A stretch of 64,000 nt of DNA. Source: Streptomyces sp. ISL-1 (GTDB taxonomy: Bacteria > Actinomycetota > Actinomycetes > Streptomycetales > Streptomycetaceae). Below the pieces are notes generated by a model. That model saw only the letters and a program-made list of their open reading frames with translations, was not told where the DNA came from and did no database searches. This document shows positions 9,560 to 18,961 of the stretch, in pieces. Location: the NCBI RefSeq assembly GCF_018614585.1, contig NZ_JAGGOI010000004.1:62001-126000 (forward strand). The letters run 5' to 3'. The first letter of the stretch is position 1. Each line of letters begins with the position of its first letter. Position numbers and translations under genes: made by a program.

Positions 9560-10546
9560 TCAGGCGCGGCGGTGGTGGCGGGCGAACTGCTTCTCGGGCT
9601 CCGCGAAGTAGGTCCATGGCCACTTGGTGTAGGCGCCGTCCAGCGTTTGGTAGACGCGCCGGACCGTGTGGCGCTCACCGGCCAGCGACAGGGCCATGGC
9701 GAACATGTTGAAGTCGTGCTGCCAGCCCGGGCGCCACGCGTAGGCGGGGTGGAGAATGCCGTGGTCGGCGGCGTCCCGCAACTCCTGCTGGATCTCGGGG
9801 GTCTTGAGGCAGTCCCCGCTGTCCGACTCCACCCAGTCCTCGATGTGCGCCATGGCGATCACGCAGCCGAGCCGGTGCCCCTGCGGGGCGCGGGCGAACG
9901 CGTCGCGGGCGAACGCCAGGGCCTCGCCGGGCTCGCCGCCCCAACGGGGCTGCAACTGCGACACCCACTCCAGGTGGGTCTCCAGGTCGAGTGGGTCGCG
10001 GCGCAGGGCGGCGTCGAACCGGGTCTCGTTGACGGCGGGGCCCAGCGACATGCCGCGGCCGGAGGTGAGGAGGCGGCGCCACGGAGTGACCCATTCCGGC
10101 CGCAACGCGGCGGCCTCGAGCAGCTGCTCCTCGGCGATGTGGAGCCGCTCGTGGAAAACCCGCCACTGCTCCTGCGTGACGTTCACGGCACGCTCGGCGG
10201 TGCGCGCCTCCCAGCCCCAGCTGATGTGGCGCGTCCCGGATATCAGCAGGGCCGTCGCCCGGTGCTCCTTGTCCTCCTCGACGGCCCGGCCGATCCAGTC
10301 CTGCACCCCGTCCAAGTCGGCCAGCTCACCGAGGACTTGGTGGTCGCGGCCGAGGTCGAAGGGCGCCAGCGCCGCCTTGACCGCAGCCCAGTCACCCGCG
10401 TCGGCCGCCTCCACCAGCGTGAGCACCCGCGTGTCCCCGAGCGCGCGCAGCGTGTACATCCCGTTCTTCTGCCTGCGCGGGACGGGCAGGGCGTGCGGAT
10501 CCGCGACCGGTCTCTCCGCACCCCTGCCGAACAGCTTGCCGAACAT
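9560..10546 (-). CDS. DUF4034-like helical-repeat protein
   Basis: The product has 328 residues. It starts with MFGKLFGRG and then an all-helical body. Motifs seen are EQWRVFHERLHIAEEQLLEA, a TPWRRLLTSGRG segment, FDAALRRDPLDLETH, and HPAYAWRPGWQHDFNMFAMA near the C-terminus. This pattern resembles streptomycete DUF4034-type proteins as I recall them, and a TPR-like fold is likely. There is no signal peptide. It is the first gene of the unit with the HSP90 homologue and the large TPR-like protein, which suggests a co-chaperone or client role. The DUF assignment is from pattern recognition and should be tested by a profile search. Confidence 0.65.
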   Translation of the reverse strand: MFGKLFGRGAERPVADPHALPVPRRQKNGMYTLRALGDTRVLTLVEAADAGDWAAVKAALAPFDLGRDHQVLGELADLDGVQDWIGRAVEEDKEHRATALLISGTRHISWGWEARTAERAVNVTQEQWRVFHERLHIAEEQLLEAAALRPEWVTPWRRLLTSGRGMSLGPAVNETRFDAALRRDPLDLETHLEWVSQLQPRWGGEPGEALAFARDAFARAPQGHRLGCVIAMAHIEDWVESDSGDCLKTPEIQQELRDAADHGILHPAYAWRPGWQHDFNMFAMALSLAGERHTVRRVYQTLDGAYTKWPWTYFAEPEKQFARHHRRA

Positions 10547-10877
10547 GCCGCGCCCTCCCCTGGTCCCGCGTGATCGTCCGGTGCAGCATAAACGGCCCTA
10601 CTGACACCGCTTCCACAGGGTTTTCACCGGCGCTTCACGGGCCCGGTCCGAGTCCCGTCCTCTCGCCCCTCCCGGTCGCCGCCGACACGTCTACGACTCC
10701 GGCTCGTGATCGAGCTGTTGTGGGCCCTGGCGGCCGAGCACGTGGGCGGGTGGACCGGAGACGACACGGCGCAGGGTACGGCTGTCCCCGAAACCAGTGG
10801 CGCCGCGGTCTGGGCGAGCAGGTTCCCGATGGAGACTCCAGATTCCGCTTCTCTGGAGTGGACGGCGGGCTGACAGG
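10547..10877. other. Intergenic stretch with no assignable gene
   Basis: About 330 bp lie between the divergent-side DUF4034-like start and the GH65 stop. Several frames are open because of GC bias, but none shows a recognisable motif. It should hold the promoter of the DUF4034-like/HSP90/TPR unit and the 3' end of the sugar operon. I could not identify a strong terminator hairpin. Confidence 0.6.
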
Positions 10878-13274
10878 TCAGCCGACCGCCTCCCCGCCGG
10901 TCATCGCCGCGCCGTCCATGCGGTCGGCAGGGTGACGGCCCCTGGGCTGCTGCGGTTCCGGTTGTACGGGCATCGGCGGCAGGGGGCGCTCCATGGGCCG
11001 GGACGCCGTGACGGTGAGTGGCTCGCCGTGGTGCAGGATCTCCAGGGGGTCCCCCTCCACCAGGGTGTAAGCGGCTGCGGAGCTGCTGATGTCCACACGC
11101 AGCCTGCGCCCCTGCACCAGCACGGTGAACCGAAGGCCGGAGAGACGCTCGGGCAGCCTTGGGGCGAACCCCAGACTGCCCGCACCGCTCTCCCCGTCGT
11201 ACTGCCGCATTCCTCCGAGCCCGAGCACCAGCGCCATCCAGGTGCCGGCAAGGGAGGCGATGTGCAGGCCGTCGCGGGTGTTGTGCTCCAGGTTCTCCAG
11301 GTCCATCAGGGCCGCCTCGCCCAGATAGGCATAGGCCAGCCGGAGGTGTCCCGTCTCGGCGGCCATGACGGCCTGGCAGCATGCCGACAGTGAGGAGTCC
11401 CGTACGGTCAGCTGCTCGTAGTAGGCGAAGTTGCGGGCCTTCTCCTCGGCGGTGAAGGCGTCGCCGCAGGTCAGCATGGCGAGGACCAGGTCCGCCTGTT
11501 TCACGACCTGCTTGCGGTAGAGGTCGAAGTACGGGAAGTGCAGCATCAGCGGGTACTGCTCCGGGGAGGTGTTGTCGAAGTCCCACCGCTGGAAGCCCGT
11601 GAACCCGGCCGACTGCTCGTGCACACCGAGCGTCTCGTTGTACGGCACGGCGATCCGGGCGGCGGCGTGCCGCCATGCGGCGGTCTCCTCGTCGTCGACC
11701 CCCAGTTCCTCCGCGCGTTCGACGTGGCGCACCGCCGCCTCCGCGGCGGCCACCAGATTCCGGCGCGCCATCAGGTTGGTGTAGAGGTTGTCGCGGGCGA
11801 TGGCGCTGTACTCATCGGGGCCCGTGACGCCGTCGATATGGAAGACGCCCTCCGCGTCGTGGTGGCCGAGCGAGTGCCAGAGCCGCGCGGTTTGCACCAG
11901 CAGTTCCAGTCCCGGCCCCCGCTCGAACGCCTCGTCGCCGGTGGCGATCACGTACCGCAGCACGGCGTCTGCGATGTCGGCGTTGACATGAAACGCGGCC
12001 GTGCCCGCCGGCCAGTACGCCGAGCATTCCGCGCCGGTGATGGTCCGCCACGGGAACGCCGCTCCGGCCAGCCCGAGCTGATGGGCGCGGTCCCGGGCCG
12101 CGGGCAGGCTCGCGTGCCGCCAGCGCAGGACCGGGGCAACGGACTGGGGGGCCGTGTAGGTGAGCACCGGGAGGACGAAGGACTCCACGTCCCAGAACGA
12201 GTGCCCGTCGTAGCCCGTCCCCGTCAGCCCCTTGGCGGGGATCGCCCGTTCCTCGCCGCGGGCCGCGGCCTGCAGCACATGGAACAGCCCGAAGCGCACG
12301 GCCTGCTGGATCTCCGCGTCCCCGTCCACCTCGACGTCCGCGCCGGACCAGAAGTTGTCCAGATAGGCCCGCTGCTCGGCGAGCAGCCCGTCCCAGCCGG
12401 TGCTGCGGGCAGCGGCGACCGCGCCGTCGACCTGGTCGTGGACGGCGGGCAGCGACCTCTCCGCGGACCACCCGTACGCCACGAACTTCACCAGCCGCAG
12501 CCGCTCGCCGGGCGCCAGGGCGGCGGTGACCGTGAGTCTGCTGACGTCGGGCTCGCTCTCGGCCGACCAGGCCGTCCCCTCGGGGCCCTCGACGATGTGC
12601 TCGGCCGCGGCCGCCACCCGCTGGCCGCTCTTCCTGGTGCAGTGCACCAGGCGCAGCCGCGTGTCCTGGGCGAAGTCCTCCTCCGCCTCGAGCGGGGACT
12701 CGACCGCGGCCGAGACCCGCGGGTCGCCGGTGTCGTGCGGCATCTGCTCGTTGGCGACCAGCTCGGACTGGACAGCCACGGTGGCCCCGGCGTCCAGCGG
12801 CTCCACCTCGTACGCGATCGCCGCGATGGCGCGCTGGGTGAACGACACCAGCCGGTACGAGGTGATGCGGACGGCGCGGCCGCGCGGGGAGGTCCACTCC
12901 GCGGTGCGGCGGAGGACTCCTGTACGGAAGTCCAGCACCCGCTCGTGTGCCGTGAGTTCGCCATACCGCAGGTCGTAGGGGTGGTCGTCAACCAGCAGCC
13001 GGATGATCTTCCCGTCGGTGACGTTGATCATCGTCTGACCGGACTCCGGATAGCCGTAGCCGGCCTCGGCGTACGGCAGCGGATGCAGTTCGTGGACACC
13101 GTTGAGATAGGCGCCGGGAAGCCCGTGCGGTTCGCCCTCGTCGAGATTGCCGCGCCATCCGATGTGGCCGTTGGCGAGCGCGAACACGGACTCGCTCTGG
13201 GCGAGGACGTCGAGGTTCAGCTCGGTCTCGCGCAGGCACCACGGTTCGACCACGAAGCTGGGATGGGTGATCAT
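10878..13274 (-). CDS. Glycoside hydrolase family 65 disaccharide phosphorylase
   Basis: The product has 798 residues, the usual GH65 length. It has an N-terminal super-sandwich domain beginning around FVVEPWCLRETELNLDVLAQ, an (alpha/alpha)6 barrel containing GTGYDGHSFWDVESFVLPVL, and the catalytic-acid segment HIDGVTGPDEY, whose Glu is the general acid. GH65 enzymes phosphorolyse alpha-linked glucose disaccharides (maltose, trehalose, kojibiose and others) to beta-glucose-1-phosphate. The ATG overlaps the TGA of the upstream HAD gene (ATGA at 13271-13274), and that HAD enzyme is the expected acceptor of the product. Substrate cannot be fixed from sequence alone. The protein ends in a long Pro/Arg-rich tail with no known role. 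Confidence 0.92.
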   Translation of the reverse strand: MITHPSFVVEPWCLRETELNLDVLAQSESVFALANGHIGWRGNLDEGEPHGLPGAYLNGVHELHPLPYAEAGYGYPESGQTMINVTDGKIIRLLVDDHPYDLRYGELTAHERVLDFRTGVLRRTAEWTSPRGRAVRITSYRLVSFTQRAIAAIAYEVEPLDAGATVAVQSELVANEQMPHDTGDPRVSAAVESPLEAEEDFAQDTRLRLVHCTRKSGQRVAAAAEHIVEGPEGTAWSAESEPDVSRLTVTAALAPGERLRLVKFVAYGWSAERSLPAVHDQVDGAVAAARSTGWDGLLAEQRAYLDNFWSGADVEVDGDAEIQQAVRFGLFHVLQAAARGEERAIPAKGLTGTGYDGHSFWDVESFVLPVLTYTAPQSVAPVLRWRHASLPAARDRAHQLGLAGAAFPWRTITGAECSAYWPAGTAAFHVNADIADAVLRYVIATGDEAFERGPGLELLVQTARLWHSLGHHDAEGVFHIDGVTGPDEYSAIARDNLYTNLMARRNLVAAAEAAVRHVERAEELGVDDEETAAWRHAAARIAVPYNETLGVHEQSAGFTGFQRWDFDNTSPEQYPLMLHFPYFDLYRKQVVKQADLVLAMLTCGDAFTAEEKARNFAYYEQLTVRDSSLSACCQAVMAAETGHLRLAYAYLGEAALMDLENLEHNTRDGLHIASLAGTWMALVLGLGGMRQYDGESGAGSLGFAPRLPERLSGLRFTVLVQGRRLRVDISSSAAAYTLVEGDPLEILHHGEPLTVTASRPMERPLPPMPVQPEPQQPRGRHPADRMDGAAMTGGEAVG

Positions 13275-14014
13275 CGTGACTCCAGCAGTTCGGCGAGATC
13301 GTTCACCACGATGTCCGCGCCGTGCCGCCGGAGCTCCGCGGCCTGCCCAGTCCTGTCAATGCCCACGACCAGGCCGAACCCCCCTGCCCGGCCGGCCTCC
13401 ACGCCCGCCAGGGCGTCCTCGAAGACCGCCGCGGCACCCGGTTCGGCGCCCAGGGCACGGGCGGCGGCCAGATAGGTGTCCGGTTGCGGCTTGCCCCGCA
13501 AACGCTGCTCCCTGGCGACGATCCCGTCGATGCGCTCCTCGAAGAGATCCTCGATGCCCGCCGCGGCCAGCACATCGCGGCAGTTGGCGCTCGAGGAGAC
13601 CACAGCACGCCGCAGACCCGCGTCCCTGGCGGCGCTCACATACGCCACCGAGCCCTCGTAGGCCTCCACACCCTGCTCACGGATCTTACGGAGCACCAGC
13701 GCGTTCTTACGGGTGCCCAGGCTGTTCACCGTCTCCCTGTCCGGCCCGTCGTCGGGCGCACCCTCGGGCAGCCGGACCCCCCGCGAGGCGAGGAAGGTTC
13801 GCACCCCGTCCTCGCGCGGCCGGCCGTCCACGTACTCGTCATAGTCGTGCACGGCGTCGAACGACTCGAAGGGAACGCCCTCACGTTCGGCGCGCCGGCG
13901 GAGGTAGTCGTCGAACATCTCCTTCCATGCCGCCGCGTGCACCTTCGCGGTGCGCGTGAGGACGCCGTCGAGGTCGAACAGGCAAGTGCGTACGTGATCC
14001 GGAAGCCCCAGCAT
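13271..14014 (-). CDS. HAD-family beta-phosphoglucomutase
   Basis: The product has 247 residues. The HAD nucleophile motif is FDLDGVLT, with Asp14 as nucleophile and Asp16 as acid/base. A helical cap follows, then SSSANC (motif II), KPQPDTYLAAA with the motif III Lys, and VFEDALAGVEAGRAGGF (motif IV). Cap length and the GH65 partner point to beta-phosphoglucomutase, which interconverts beta-glucose-1-phosphate and glucose-6-phosphate. Translation is coupled to GH65 by a 4-bp overlap. Glucose-6-phosphate would feed the dehydrogenase encoded just upstream. Confidence 0.88.
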   Translation of the reverse strand: MLGLPDHVRTCLFDLDGVLTRTAKVHAAAWKEMFDDYLRRRAEREGVPFESFDAVHDYDEYVDGRPREDGVRTFLASRGVRLPEGAPDDGPDRETVNSLGTRKNALVLRKIREQGVEAYEGSVAYVSAARDAGLRRAVVSSSANCRDVLAAAGIEDLFEERIDGIVAREQRLRGKPQPDTYLAAARALGAEPGAAAVFEDALAGVEAGRAGGFGLVVGIDRTGQAAELRRHGADIVVNDLAELLESR

Positions 14015-14126
14015 GCCGTCGAGGCTAGAAGGGTGAGGCGGTCACCGGGGGCGGCAGATGCCGCCCGCCGCGCCACGCGTAGCCCGTGGGGATGATGCGC
14101 CGGTGTCATCCGGAGCAGCCGCGGGC

Positions 14127-14151
14127 GCGGCCGGGCACCGGGCCCGGCCGC
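14127..14151 (-). terminator. Hairpin after zwf
   Basis: A perfect 10-bp stem (GCGGCCGGGC / GCCCGGCCGC) with a 5-nt loop lies 19 bp past the zwf stop. It lies in the 156-bp gap before the HAD gene, so it may attenuate or end the tkt-gnd-zwf transcript. Confidence 0.65.
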
Positions 14152-14170
14152 ACGGGGTCGCTCGCGGGTG

Positions 14171-15628
14171 TCAGTGAGCGTCCGGCAGGCTCCACCGGTA
14201 GGGCGCGATGAGCCGGTCGACCGACTCGGGGCCCCAGGAGCCCGGTGTGTAGAGCTGGACCGGCGGCGGGTTCTCCAGGAGCGGAGCGGATGCCTCCCAG
14301 AGCCGCTCGATCCCGTCGGAGCGGGTGAACAGGGACTGGTCCCCGAGCATCGCGTCCAGGATGAGGCGCTCGTATCCCTCCAGTGCGTACATCGAGTTGA
14401 CGGAGTCGGCATAGTTGAAGACCATCTCGGCCTCACTCAGGCGCATGGCGGGTCCCGGCTCCTTCACCAGGAAACGGGCGGCGATCCGGCCGAGGTCAGC
14501 AAAATCGATCACCAGTTCATTGTTCCGGGATTCCGCGCCGCACTGCGCGGCCAGGGGGAACATGCGAAGCGCCGGCTCCCGGAAGCCGAGCGTCACGACG
14601 TGCCGCCCCTGACCGAGCGCCTTTCCCGAGCGCAGGTAGAAGGGCACTCCGGCCCACCGCCAGTTGTCGAGTTCGACACGCAGCGCGACGAAGGTCTCGG
14701 TGTCCGACCGGGGGTCGACGCCCGGCTCGTCGCGATAGCCCTCGTACTGGCCGCGGACGACCTGTGCCGGATCCAGCGGCCGCATGCTCTCGAAGACCTT
14801 CTCCTTCTCGTCCCGCAGGGGCTTCGCCGCAAGGGCGGTCGGGGGTTCCATCGCCACGAATCCCATGAGCTGGAAGAGGTGAGTGACGATCATGTCCCGG
14901 AAGGTGCCGGTCCCTTCGAAGAACTGTGCGCGGCCCTCGATGCCGATCTTCTCCGGCACGTCGATCTGCACATGGCTGATGTGGTCGCGGTTCCACACGG
15001 GCTCGAGGAAGCCGTTGGCGAAGCGGAGCGCGAGGATGTTGTCGACGGACTCCTTGCCGAGGAAGTGGTCGATGCGGAAGACGCGGGACTCGTCGAAGAC
15101 CGCGTGGATCGTCGCGTTGAGGGCCTGAGCCGAGGGGAGGTCCGTACCGAAGGGTTTCTCCACGATGACACGGGCATTGTCGGCGAGGCCGGTCGCGCCG
15201 AGCAGCTCCACGACGGAGCCGAAGGCCTTGGGCGGCACGGCGAGGTGGAACAGGCGCCGGGGGTTGCCGCCGACGACCCGATCGGCCTCCCGTACGGCCT
15301 CCAGGAGCGGCTCTGGGGCGTCGGGGTCGGCCGCGCCGAAAGACAGCGCGTCCTCGAACTCCTGCCACGCCTTACCCTCGGGCTTCGACCTGCCGAACTC
15401 GGCGACCGCCTCCCGTGCCCGCTTGCGGAATTCGTCGTCGCTGAGCGCTACCTGGGAGGGCGCCGAGCCGATGACACGGAAGCGGGGCGGCATCAGCCCC
15501 GCCTTGGCCAGGTGGAAAAGCCCCGGCAGGAGCTTGCGCCGGGCCAGGTCGCCGGTCGCGCCGAAGAGCACGATGACGTGGTCCTCCGGGACCAGGGGAC
15601 GGCTTTCGGGCTGGGAAGGGCCGGCCAC
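14171..15628 (-). CDS. zwf: Glucose-6-phosphate 1-dehydrogenase
   Basis: The product has 485 residues, full length, from a GTG start 3 bp past the gnd stop. The N-terminal dinucleotide motif is VLFGATGDLARRKLLPGLF. The active-site signature RIDHFLGKE spans residues 185-193 with the catalytic His and substrate-binding Lys. EKPFGTDLPSA is also conserved. It oxidises glucose-6-phosphate to 6-phosphogluconolactone in the cytoplasm with NAD(P)+, the first step of the oxidative pentose phosphate pathway. The neighbours are gnd and tkt, and the glucose-6-phosphate-producing HAD/GH65 pair lies downstream. Confidence 0.96.
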   Translation of the reverse strand: MAGPSQPESRPLVPEDHVIVLFGATGDLARRKLLPGLFHLAKAGLMPPRFRVIGSAPSQVALSDDEFRKRAREAVAEFGRSKPEGKAWQEFEDALSFGAADPDAPEPLLEAVREADRVVGGNPRRLFHLAVPPKAFGSVVELLGATGLADNARVIVEKPFGTDLPSAQALNATIHAVFDESRVFRIDHFLGKESVDNILALRFANGFLEPVWNRDHISHVQIDVPEKIGIEGRAQFFEGTGTFRDMIVTHLFQLMGFVAMEPPTALAAKPLRDEKEKVFESMRPLDPAQVVRGQYEGYRDEPGVDPRSDTETFVALRVELDNWRWAGVPFYLRSGKALGQGRHVVTLGFREPALRMFPLAAQCGAESRNNELVIDFADLGRIAARFLVKEPGPAMRLSEAEMVFNYADSVNSMYALEGYERLILDAMLGDQSLFTRSDGIERLWEASAPLLENPPPVQLYTPGSWGPESVDRLIAPYRWSLPDAH

Positions 15629-15631
15629 GGT

Positions 15632-16663
15632 TCACCCCGCCTTCTCGGCGTGACCGCCGAACTCTCCGCGCATCGCGGACAGCAGCTTGTCGGTGAACTC
15701 GCCCAGCCCGCGCGATTCGTACCGCTGCGTCAGCGCAGAGATGATGACCGGGGCGGGCACGCTCTCGTCGACCGCCGCCAGGACCGTCCAGCGGCCCTCC
15801 CCCGAGTCCGAGACGCGGCCGGTGAGCGTGTCGAGCTCGGGCGAGCGCGCCAGCGCGTCGGCGACCAGGTCGACAAGCCATGAACTGACGACCGAGCCCC
15901 GACGCCACACCTCGGCGACCTCGGCGACGTCGATCTCGTACTGGTAGGCCTCCGGCTCGCGCAGCGGGGCGGTCTCGGCGTCGACGGCCCTGCGGTGCAG
16001 GCCCGCGTCCGCGTGCTTGATGATGCTGAGCCCCTCGGCGACGGCGGCCATCATTCCGTACTCGACTCCGTTGTGCACCATCTTCACGAAGTGGCCCGCG
16101 CCGCTCGGGCCGCAGTGCAGATAGCCCTCGGGCGCGGTCCCGTCGGCGCGGGTCCTGCCCGGGGTGGGCTCGACGCTCCCGGCGCCGGGGGCGATGGTGC
16201 GGAAGACCGGGTTCAGCCGTGCCACCGCGTCGTCCTCGCCGCCGATCATCAGGCAGTAGCCCCTTTCGAGGCCCCAGACGCCGCCCGAGGTCCCGCAGTC
16301 GACGTAGTGGATTCCGCGGGGAGCGAGCTGCTTCGCCCGCGCGATGTCGTCCCGGTAGTACGAGTTGCCGCCGTCGACGACGGTGTCATCGGGGTCCAGC
16401 AGCGCGGCCAGCTGGTCCAGTGTCGGCTGCACCACCCCGGCGGGGAGCATCAGCCAGACGTTCCTGGGCTTTTCCAGCTTGTCGACGAAGTCATGTAGCG
16501 AGGTGGCGGCCGTCGCCCCCTCCTTCTCCAGCTCCTGCAGGGCCTCCCGGTCGAGGTCGTAGACGACGCATCGGTGGCCGTCACGCATCAGCCGGCGCAC
16601 GAGATTGGCGCCCATCCGGCCGAGCCCGATCATGCCGAGCTGCATGGGTGTGTCAGTGGTCAT
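15632..16663 (-). CDS. gnd: 6-phosphogluconate dehydrogenase, decarboxylating (short form)
   Basis: The product has 343 residues, clearly shorter than the 470-residue classical enzyme and typical of the GndA/YqeC short class. The Rossmann motif is GMIGLGRMGANLVRRL, and VVDGGNSYYRDD, GTSGGVWGLERGYCLMIGG and KMVHNGVEYGMM are the substrate and catalytic segments. It oxidatively decarboxylates 6-phosphogluconate to ribulose-5-phosphate. Short forms are often NAD-preferring, but cofactor choice is inference. The gene lies between tkt (76 bp upstream) and zwf (3 bp downstream). Confidence 0.94.
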   Translation of the reverse strand: MTTDTPMQLGMIGLGRMGANLVRRLMRDGHRCVVYDLDREALQELEKEGATAATSLHDFVDKLEKPRNVWLMLPAGVVQPTLDQLAALLDPDDTVVDGGNSYYRDDIARAKQLAPRGIHYVDCGTSGGVWGLERGYCLMIGGEDDAVARLNPVFRTIAPGAGSVEPTPGRTRADGTAPEGYLHCGPSGAGHFVKMVHNGVEYGMMAAVAEGLSIIKHADAGLHRRAVDAETAPLREPEAYQYEIDVAEVAEVWRRGSVVSSWLVDLVADALARSPELDTLTGRVSDSGEGRWTVLAAVDESVPAPVIISALTQRYESRGLGEFTDKLLSAMRGEFGGHAEKAG

Positions 16664-16739
16664 GTCCGGCTTCCCGTTCTTCTGAGCGCGGTAGTGACGG
16701 ATGTGGGCGTTGACGGACGACTCGTGGCCGAGGTCAGGC

Positions 16740-18803
16740 TCATGTCCTCGCCTCCTGCCGGGACTCCACCAGCTCCCGTGCGACCTCGGCCACCCGCTGC
16801 GGGGTGAACCCGAACTTCGTGAGCAGTTGTTTCAGGGGCGCCGAGGCACCGTAGGTGTGCATGCCGACGACAGCTCCGCCGTCTCCCACGTAGCGGTCCC
16901 AGCCGAACGTCGATGCCTGCTCGATGCCGACCCGCGCGGTCACCGCCGGCGGCAGGACCTGGTCGCGGTACTCCCTCGGCTGACGGTCGAACAGCTCCCA
17001 GCACGGCATGCTGACCACCCGGGCCCCGATGCCGTCGGCTGCGAGTTCATCCCGGGCGGCCAGCGCCAGGGACACTTCGGATCCGGTGGCGAGCAGGATC
17101 ACCTGTGGCTCGCCGGAGGGCGGGTCCGCCAGCACATAGGCACCGCGTGCGACACCCGAAGCGGCGGCCAGCCGCGTTCGGTCGAGCGTGGGCAGCGCCT
17201 GGCGGGAGAGGACCAGTGCCGCCGGCTCGTGGCGCAGGCCGGCGACCAGCCGCCAGGTCTCGACGACTTCGCCCGCGTCGCCGGGGCGGAATACCAGCAG
17301 TCCCGGCATCGCGCGCAGGCCCGCAAGCTGTTCGACCGGCTGGTGGGTGGGTCCGTCCTCGCCGACGCCGATGGAGTCGTGCGTGAAGATGTGGACGACC
17401 GGGATCTCCATCAGTGCGGACAGCCGGATGGCTGCCTTGGCGTAGTCGGAGAAGATGAGGAATCCCGACCAGTACGGCCGCAGCTTGGTCAGGGCCATAC
17501 CGTTGGCGACGGCCGCCGCGGCGTGCTCCCGGATGCCGAGGTGGAGGTTGCGCCCGGACGGGCTCTCCGGCTGGAAGTCTCCCGCGCCGTCGAAGGTGAG
17601 ATGGGTCTTGGTCGACGGCGCGAGGTCGGCGGAGCCGCCGAGGAGCCAGGGAACGCTCTGCGCGAGGGCGTTGAGCACCTGGGCCGAGGAGTCCCTGGTG
17701 GCCAGGCCCTTGGGATCGGCGGAGAAGTCGGGAAGCTTGCTGTCCCATCCGGCCGGGAGTTCACGGCGCTGCATGCGCTCCAGCTCGTCGGCGAGTTCGG
17801 GCCAGGCGGCGCGGTAAGCGTCGAACCGTTTTTCCCAGGCGGTGCGCAGTTGTGCACCGCGCGCACCGATGCCCTGGCCGAACCAGTCACGTACCTCTTC
17901 GGGAATCCAGAACTGCTCGTCCTCAGGCAGGCCGAGGAAGCGCTTGGTCGCCCGGACGCCGTCCGCTCCGAACGGTGCTCCGTGGGCCTTCGGTGAGTCC
18001 TCGACGGGTGAGCCGTAGCCGATGTGGCTGTGCACCAGGACCAGGGTGGGGCGCTCGGTCTCGGCACGGAAGGTGTGGAAGGCGCGGGCGACGGCGTCGA
18101 GGTCGTTGGCGTCGGCGACGGTGGTCACGTTCCAGCCGTACGCGAGGAAGCGGGCGGCGACGTCCTCGGTGAAGGTGAGGCTGGTGTGGCCCTCGATGGT
18201 GACCCGGTTCGAGTCGTAGATCCAGCACAGGTTGGACAGCTGTTGATGCCCTGCGAGCGAGGCGGCCTCCGAGGCGACGCCCTCCATCATGCAGCCGTCC
18301 CCGGCGAGCGCGTACACGTCGAAGTCGAAGAGGGGGAAGTCCTCCCGGTTGTACCGCGCGGCGAGCCACCTGCCGGCCATCGCCATCCCGACGGAGTCCG
18401 CCACCCCCTGGCCGAGCGGCCCGGTCGTGGCCTCTACACCGCTCGTCCAGCGGTACTCGGGGTGTCCGGGGCAGCGGGAGCCGAGTTGGCGGAACGACTT
18501 CAGGTCGTCGAGCGTCACCGCCGGCCGTCCCAGCACCTCGTAATCCGGGTCGACGGCACGGACGCCGGTCAGATGGAGCAGAGACCACAGCAGCGTTGAG
18601 GCGTGCCCCTCGGAGAGCACGAAGCGGTCGCGGTTGGGCCAGATCGGGTCCTGGGGATCGAACCGCAGGAACCGCTGCCAGAGGGTGTAGGCGACGGGCG
18701 CGATCCCCATGGGCGTGCCCGGGTGGCCGGACTGGGCCTTCTGGACGGCGTCCATGCAGAGACCACGGACGGTGTTCACCGACAGCGTGTCCAGGTCGGT
18801 CAT
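16740..18803 (-). CDS. tkt: Transketolase
   Basis: The product has 687 residues, full length. The thiamine diphosphate motif starts at GDG (168-170, in [12 protein letters not shown]) and closes with Asn199. Pyrimidine-domain motifs include [16 protein letters not shown] and [19 protein letters not shown]. The enzyme moves two-carbon ketol units between sugar phosphates in the non-oxidative pentose phosphate branch. As the first gene of the leftward set tkt-gnd-zwf it suggests coordinated NADPH and pentose supply. The start is ATG at 18803 ([20 protein letters not shown]). Confidence 0.96.
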   Translation of the reverse strand: MTDLDTLSVNTVRGLCMDAVQKAQSGHPGTPMGIAPVAYTLWQRFLRFDPQDPIWPNRDRFVLSEGHASTLLWSLLHLTGVRAVDPDYEVLGRPAVTLDDLKSFRQLGSRCPGHPEYRWTSGVEATTGPLGQGVADSVGMAMAGRWLAARYNREDFPLFDFDVYALAGDGCMMEGVASEAASLAGHQQLSNLCWIYDSNRVTIEGHTSLTFTEDVAARFLAYGWNVTTVADANDLDAVARAFHTFRAETERPTLVLVHSHIGYGSPVEDSPKAHGAPFGADGVRATKRFLGLPEDEQFWIPEEVRDWFGQGIGARGAQLRTAWEKRFDAYRAAWPELADELERMQRRELPAGWDSKLPDFSADPKGLATRDSSAQVLNALAQSVPWLLGGSADLAPSTKTHLTFDGAGDFQPESPSGRNLHLGIREHAAAAVANGMALTKLRPYWSGFLIFSDYAKAAIRLSALMEIPVVHIFTHDSIGVGEDGPTHQPVEQLAGLRAMPGLLVFRPGDAGEVVETWRLVAGLRHEPAALVLSRQALPTLDRTRLAAASGVARGAYVLADPPSGEPQVILLATGSEVSLALAARDELAADGIGARVVSMPCWELFDRQPREYRDQVLPPAVTARVGIEQASTFGWDRYVGDGGAVVGMHTYGASAPLKQLLTKFGFTPQRVAEVARELVESRQEART

Positions 18804-18961
18804 GAGCGTTCCCCGATCTCGTTGGGCTCAGGTCGGTCCGCCGCCCGGCGCGCCCGGCGACGGCAGTCCGGCGTTGGGTGGGCCGCGCAGCGTTGGCGAT
18901 CCTGCTCGGAGGATGCCGGGAGCGCCCGCTGCCACGTCTCATCCGCGACGGATGACATGCG

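Noticed and set aside
7634..10573. 979-codon plus-strand frame
   Set aside because: Antisense to the HSP90 and DUF4034-like genes; Gly/Val/Arg-rich shadow with no domain.
11538..13475. 645-codon plus-strand frame opposite GH65
   Set aside because: Antisense shadow of a gene with clear catalytic motifs.
18796..18804. GAGCGTTCC near the tkt start as a third TetR operator
   Set aside because: Only 9 bp match, without the palindromic half; chance match.
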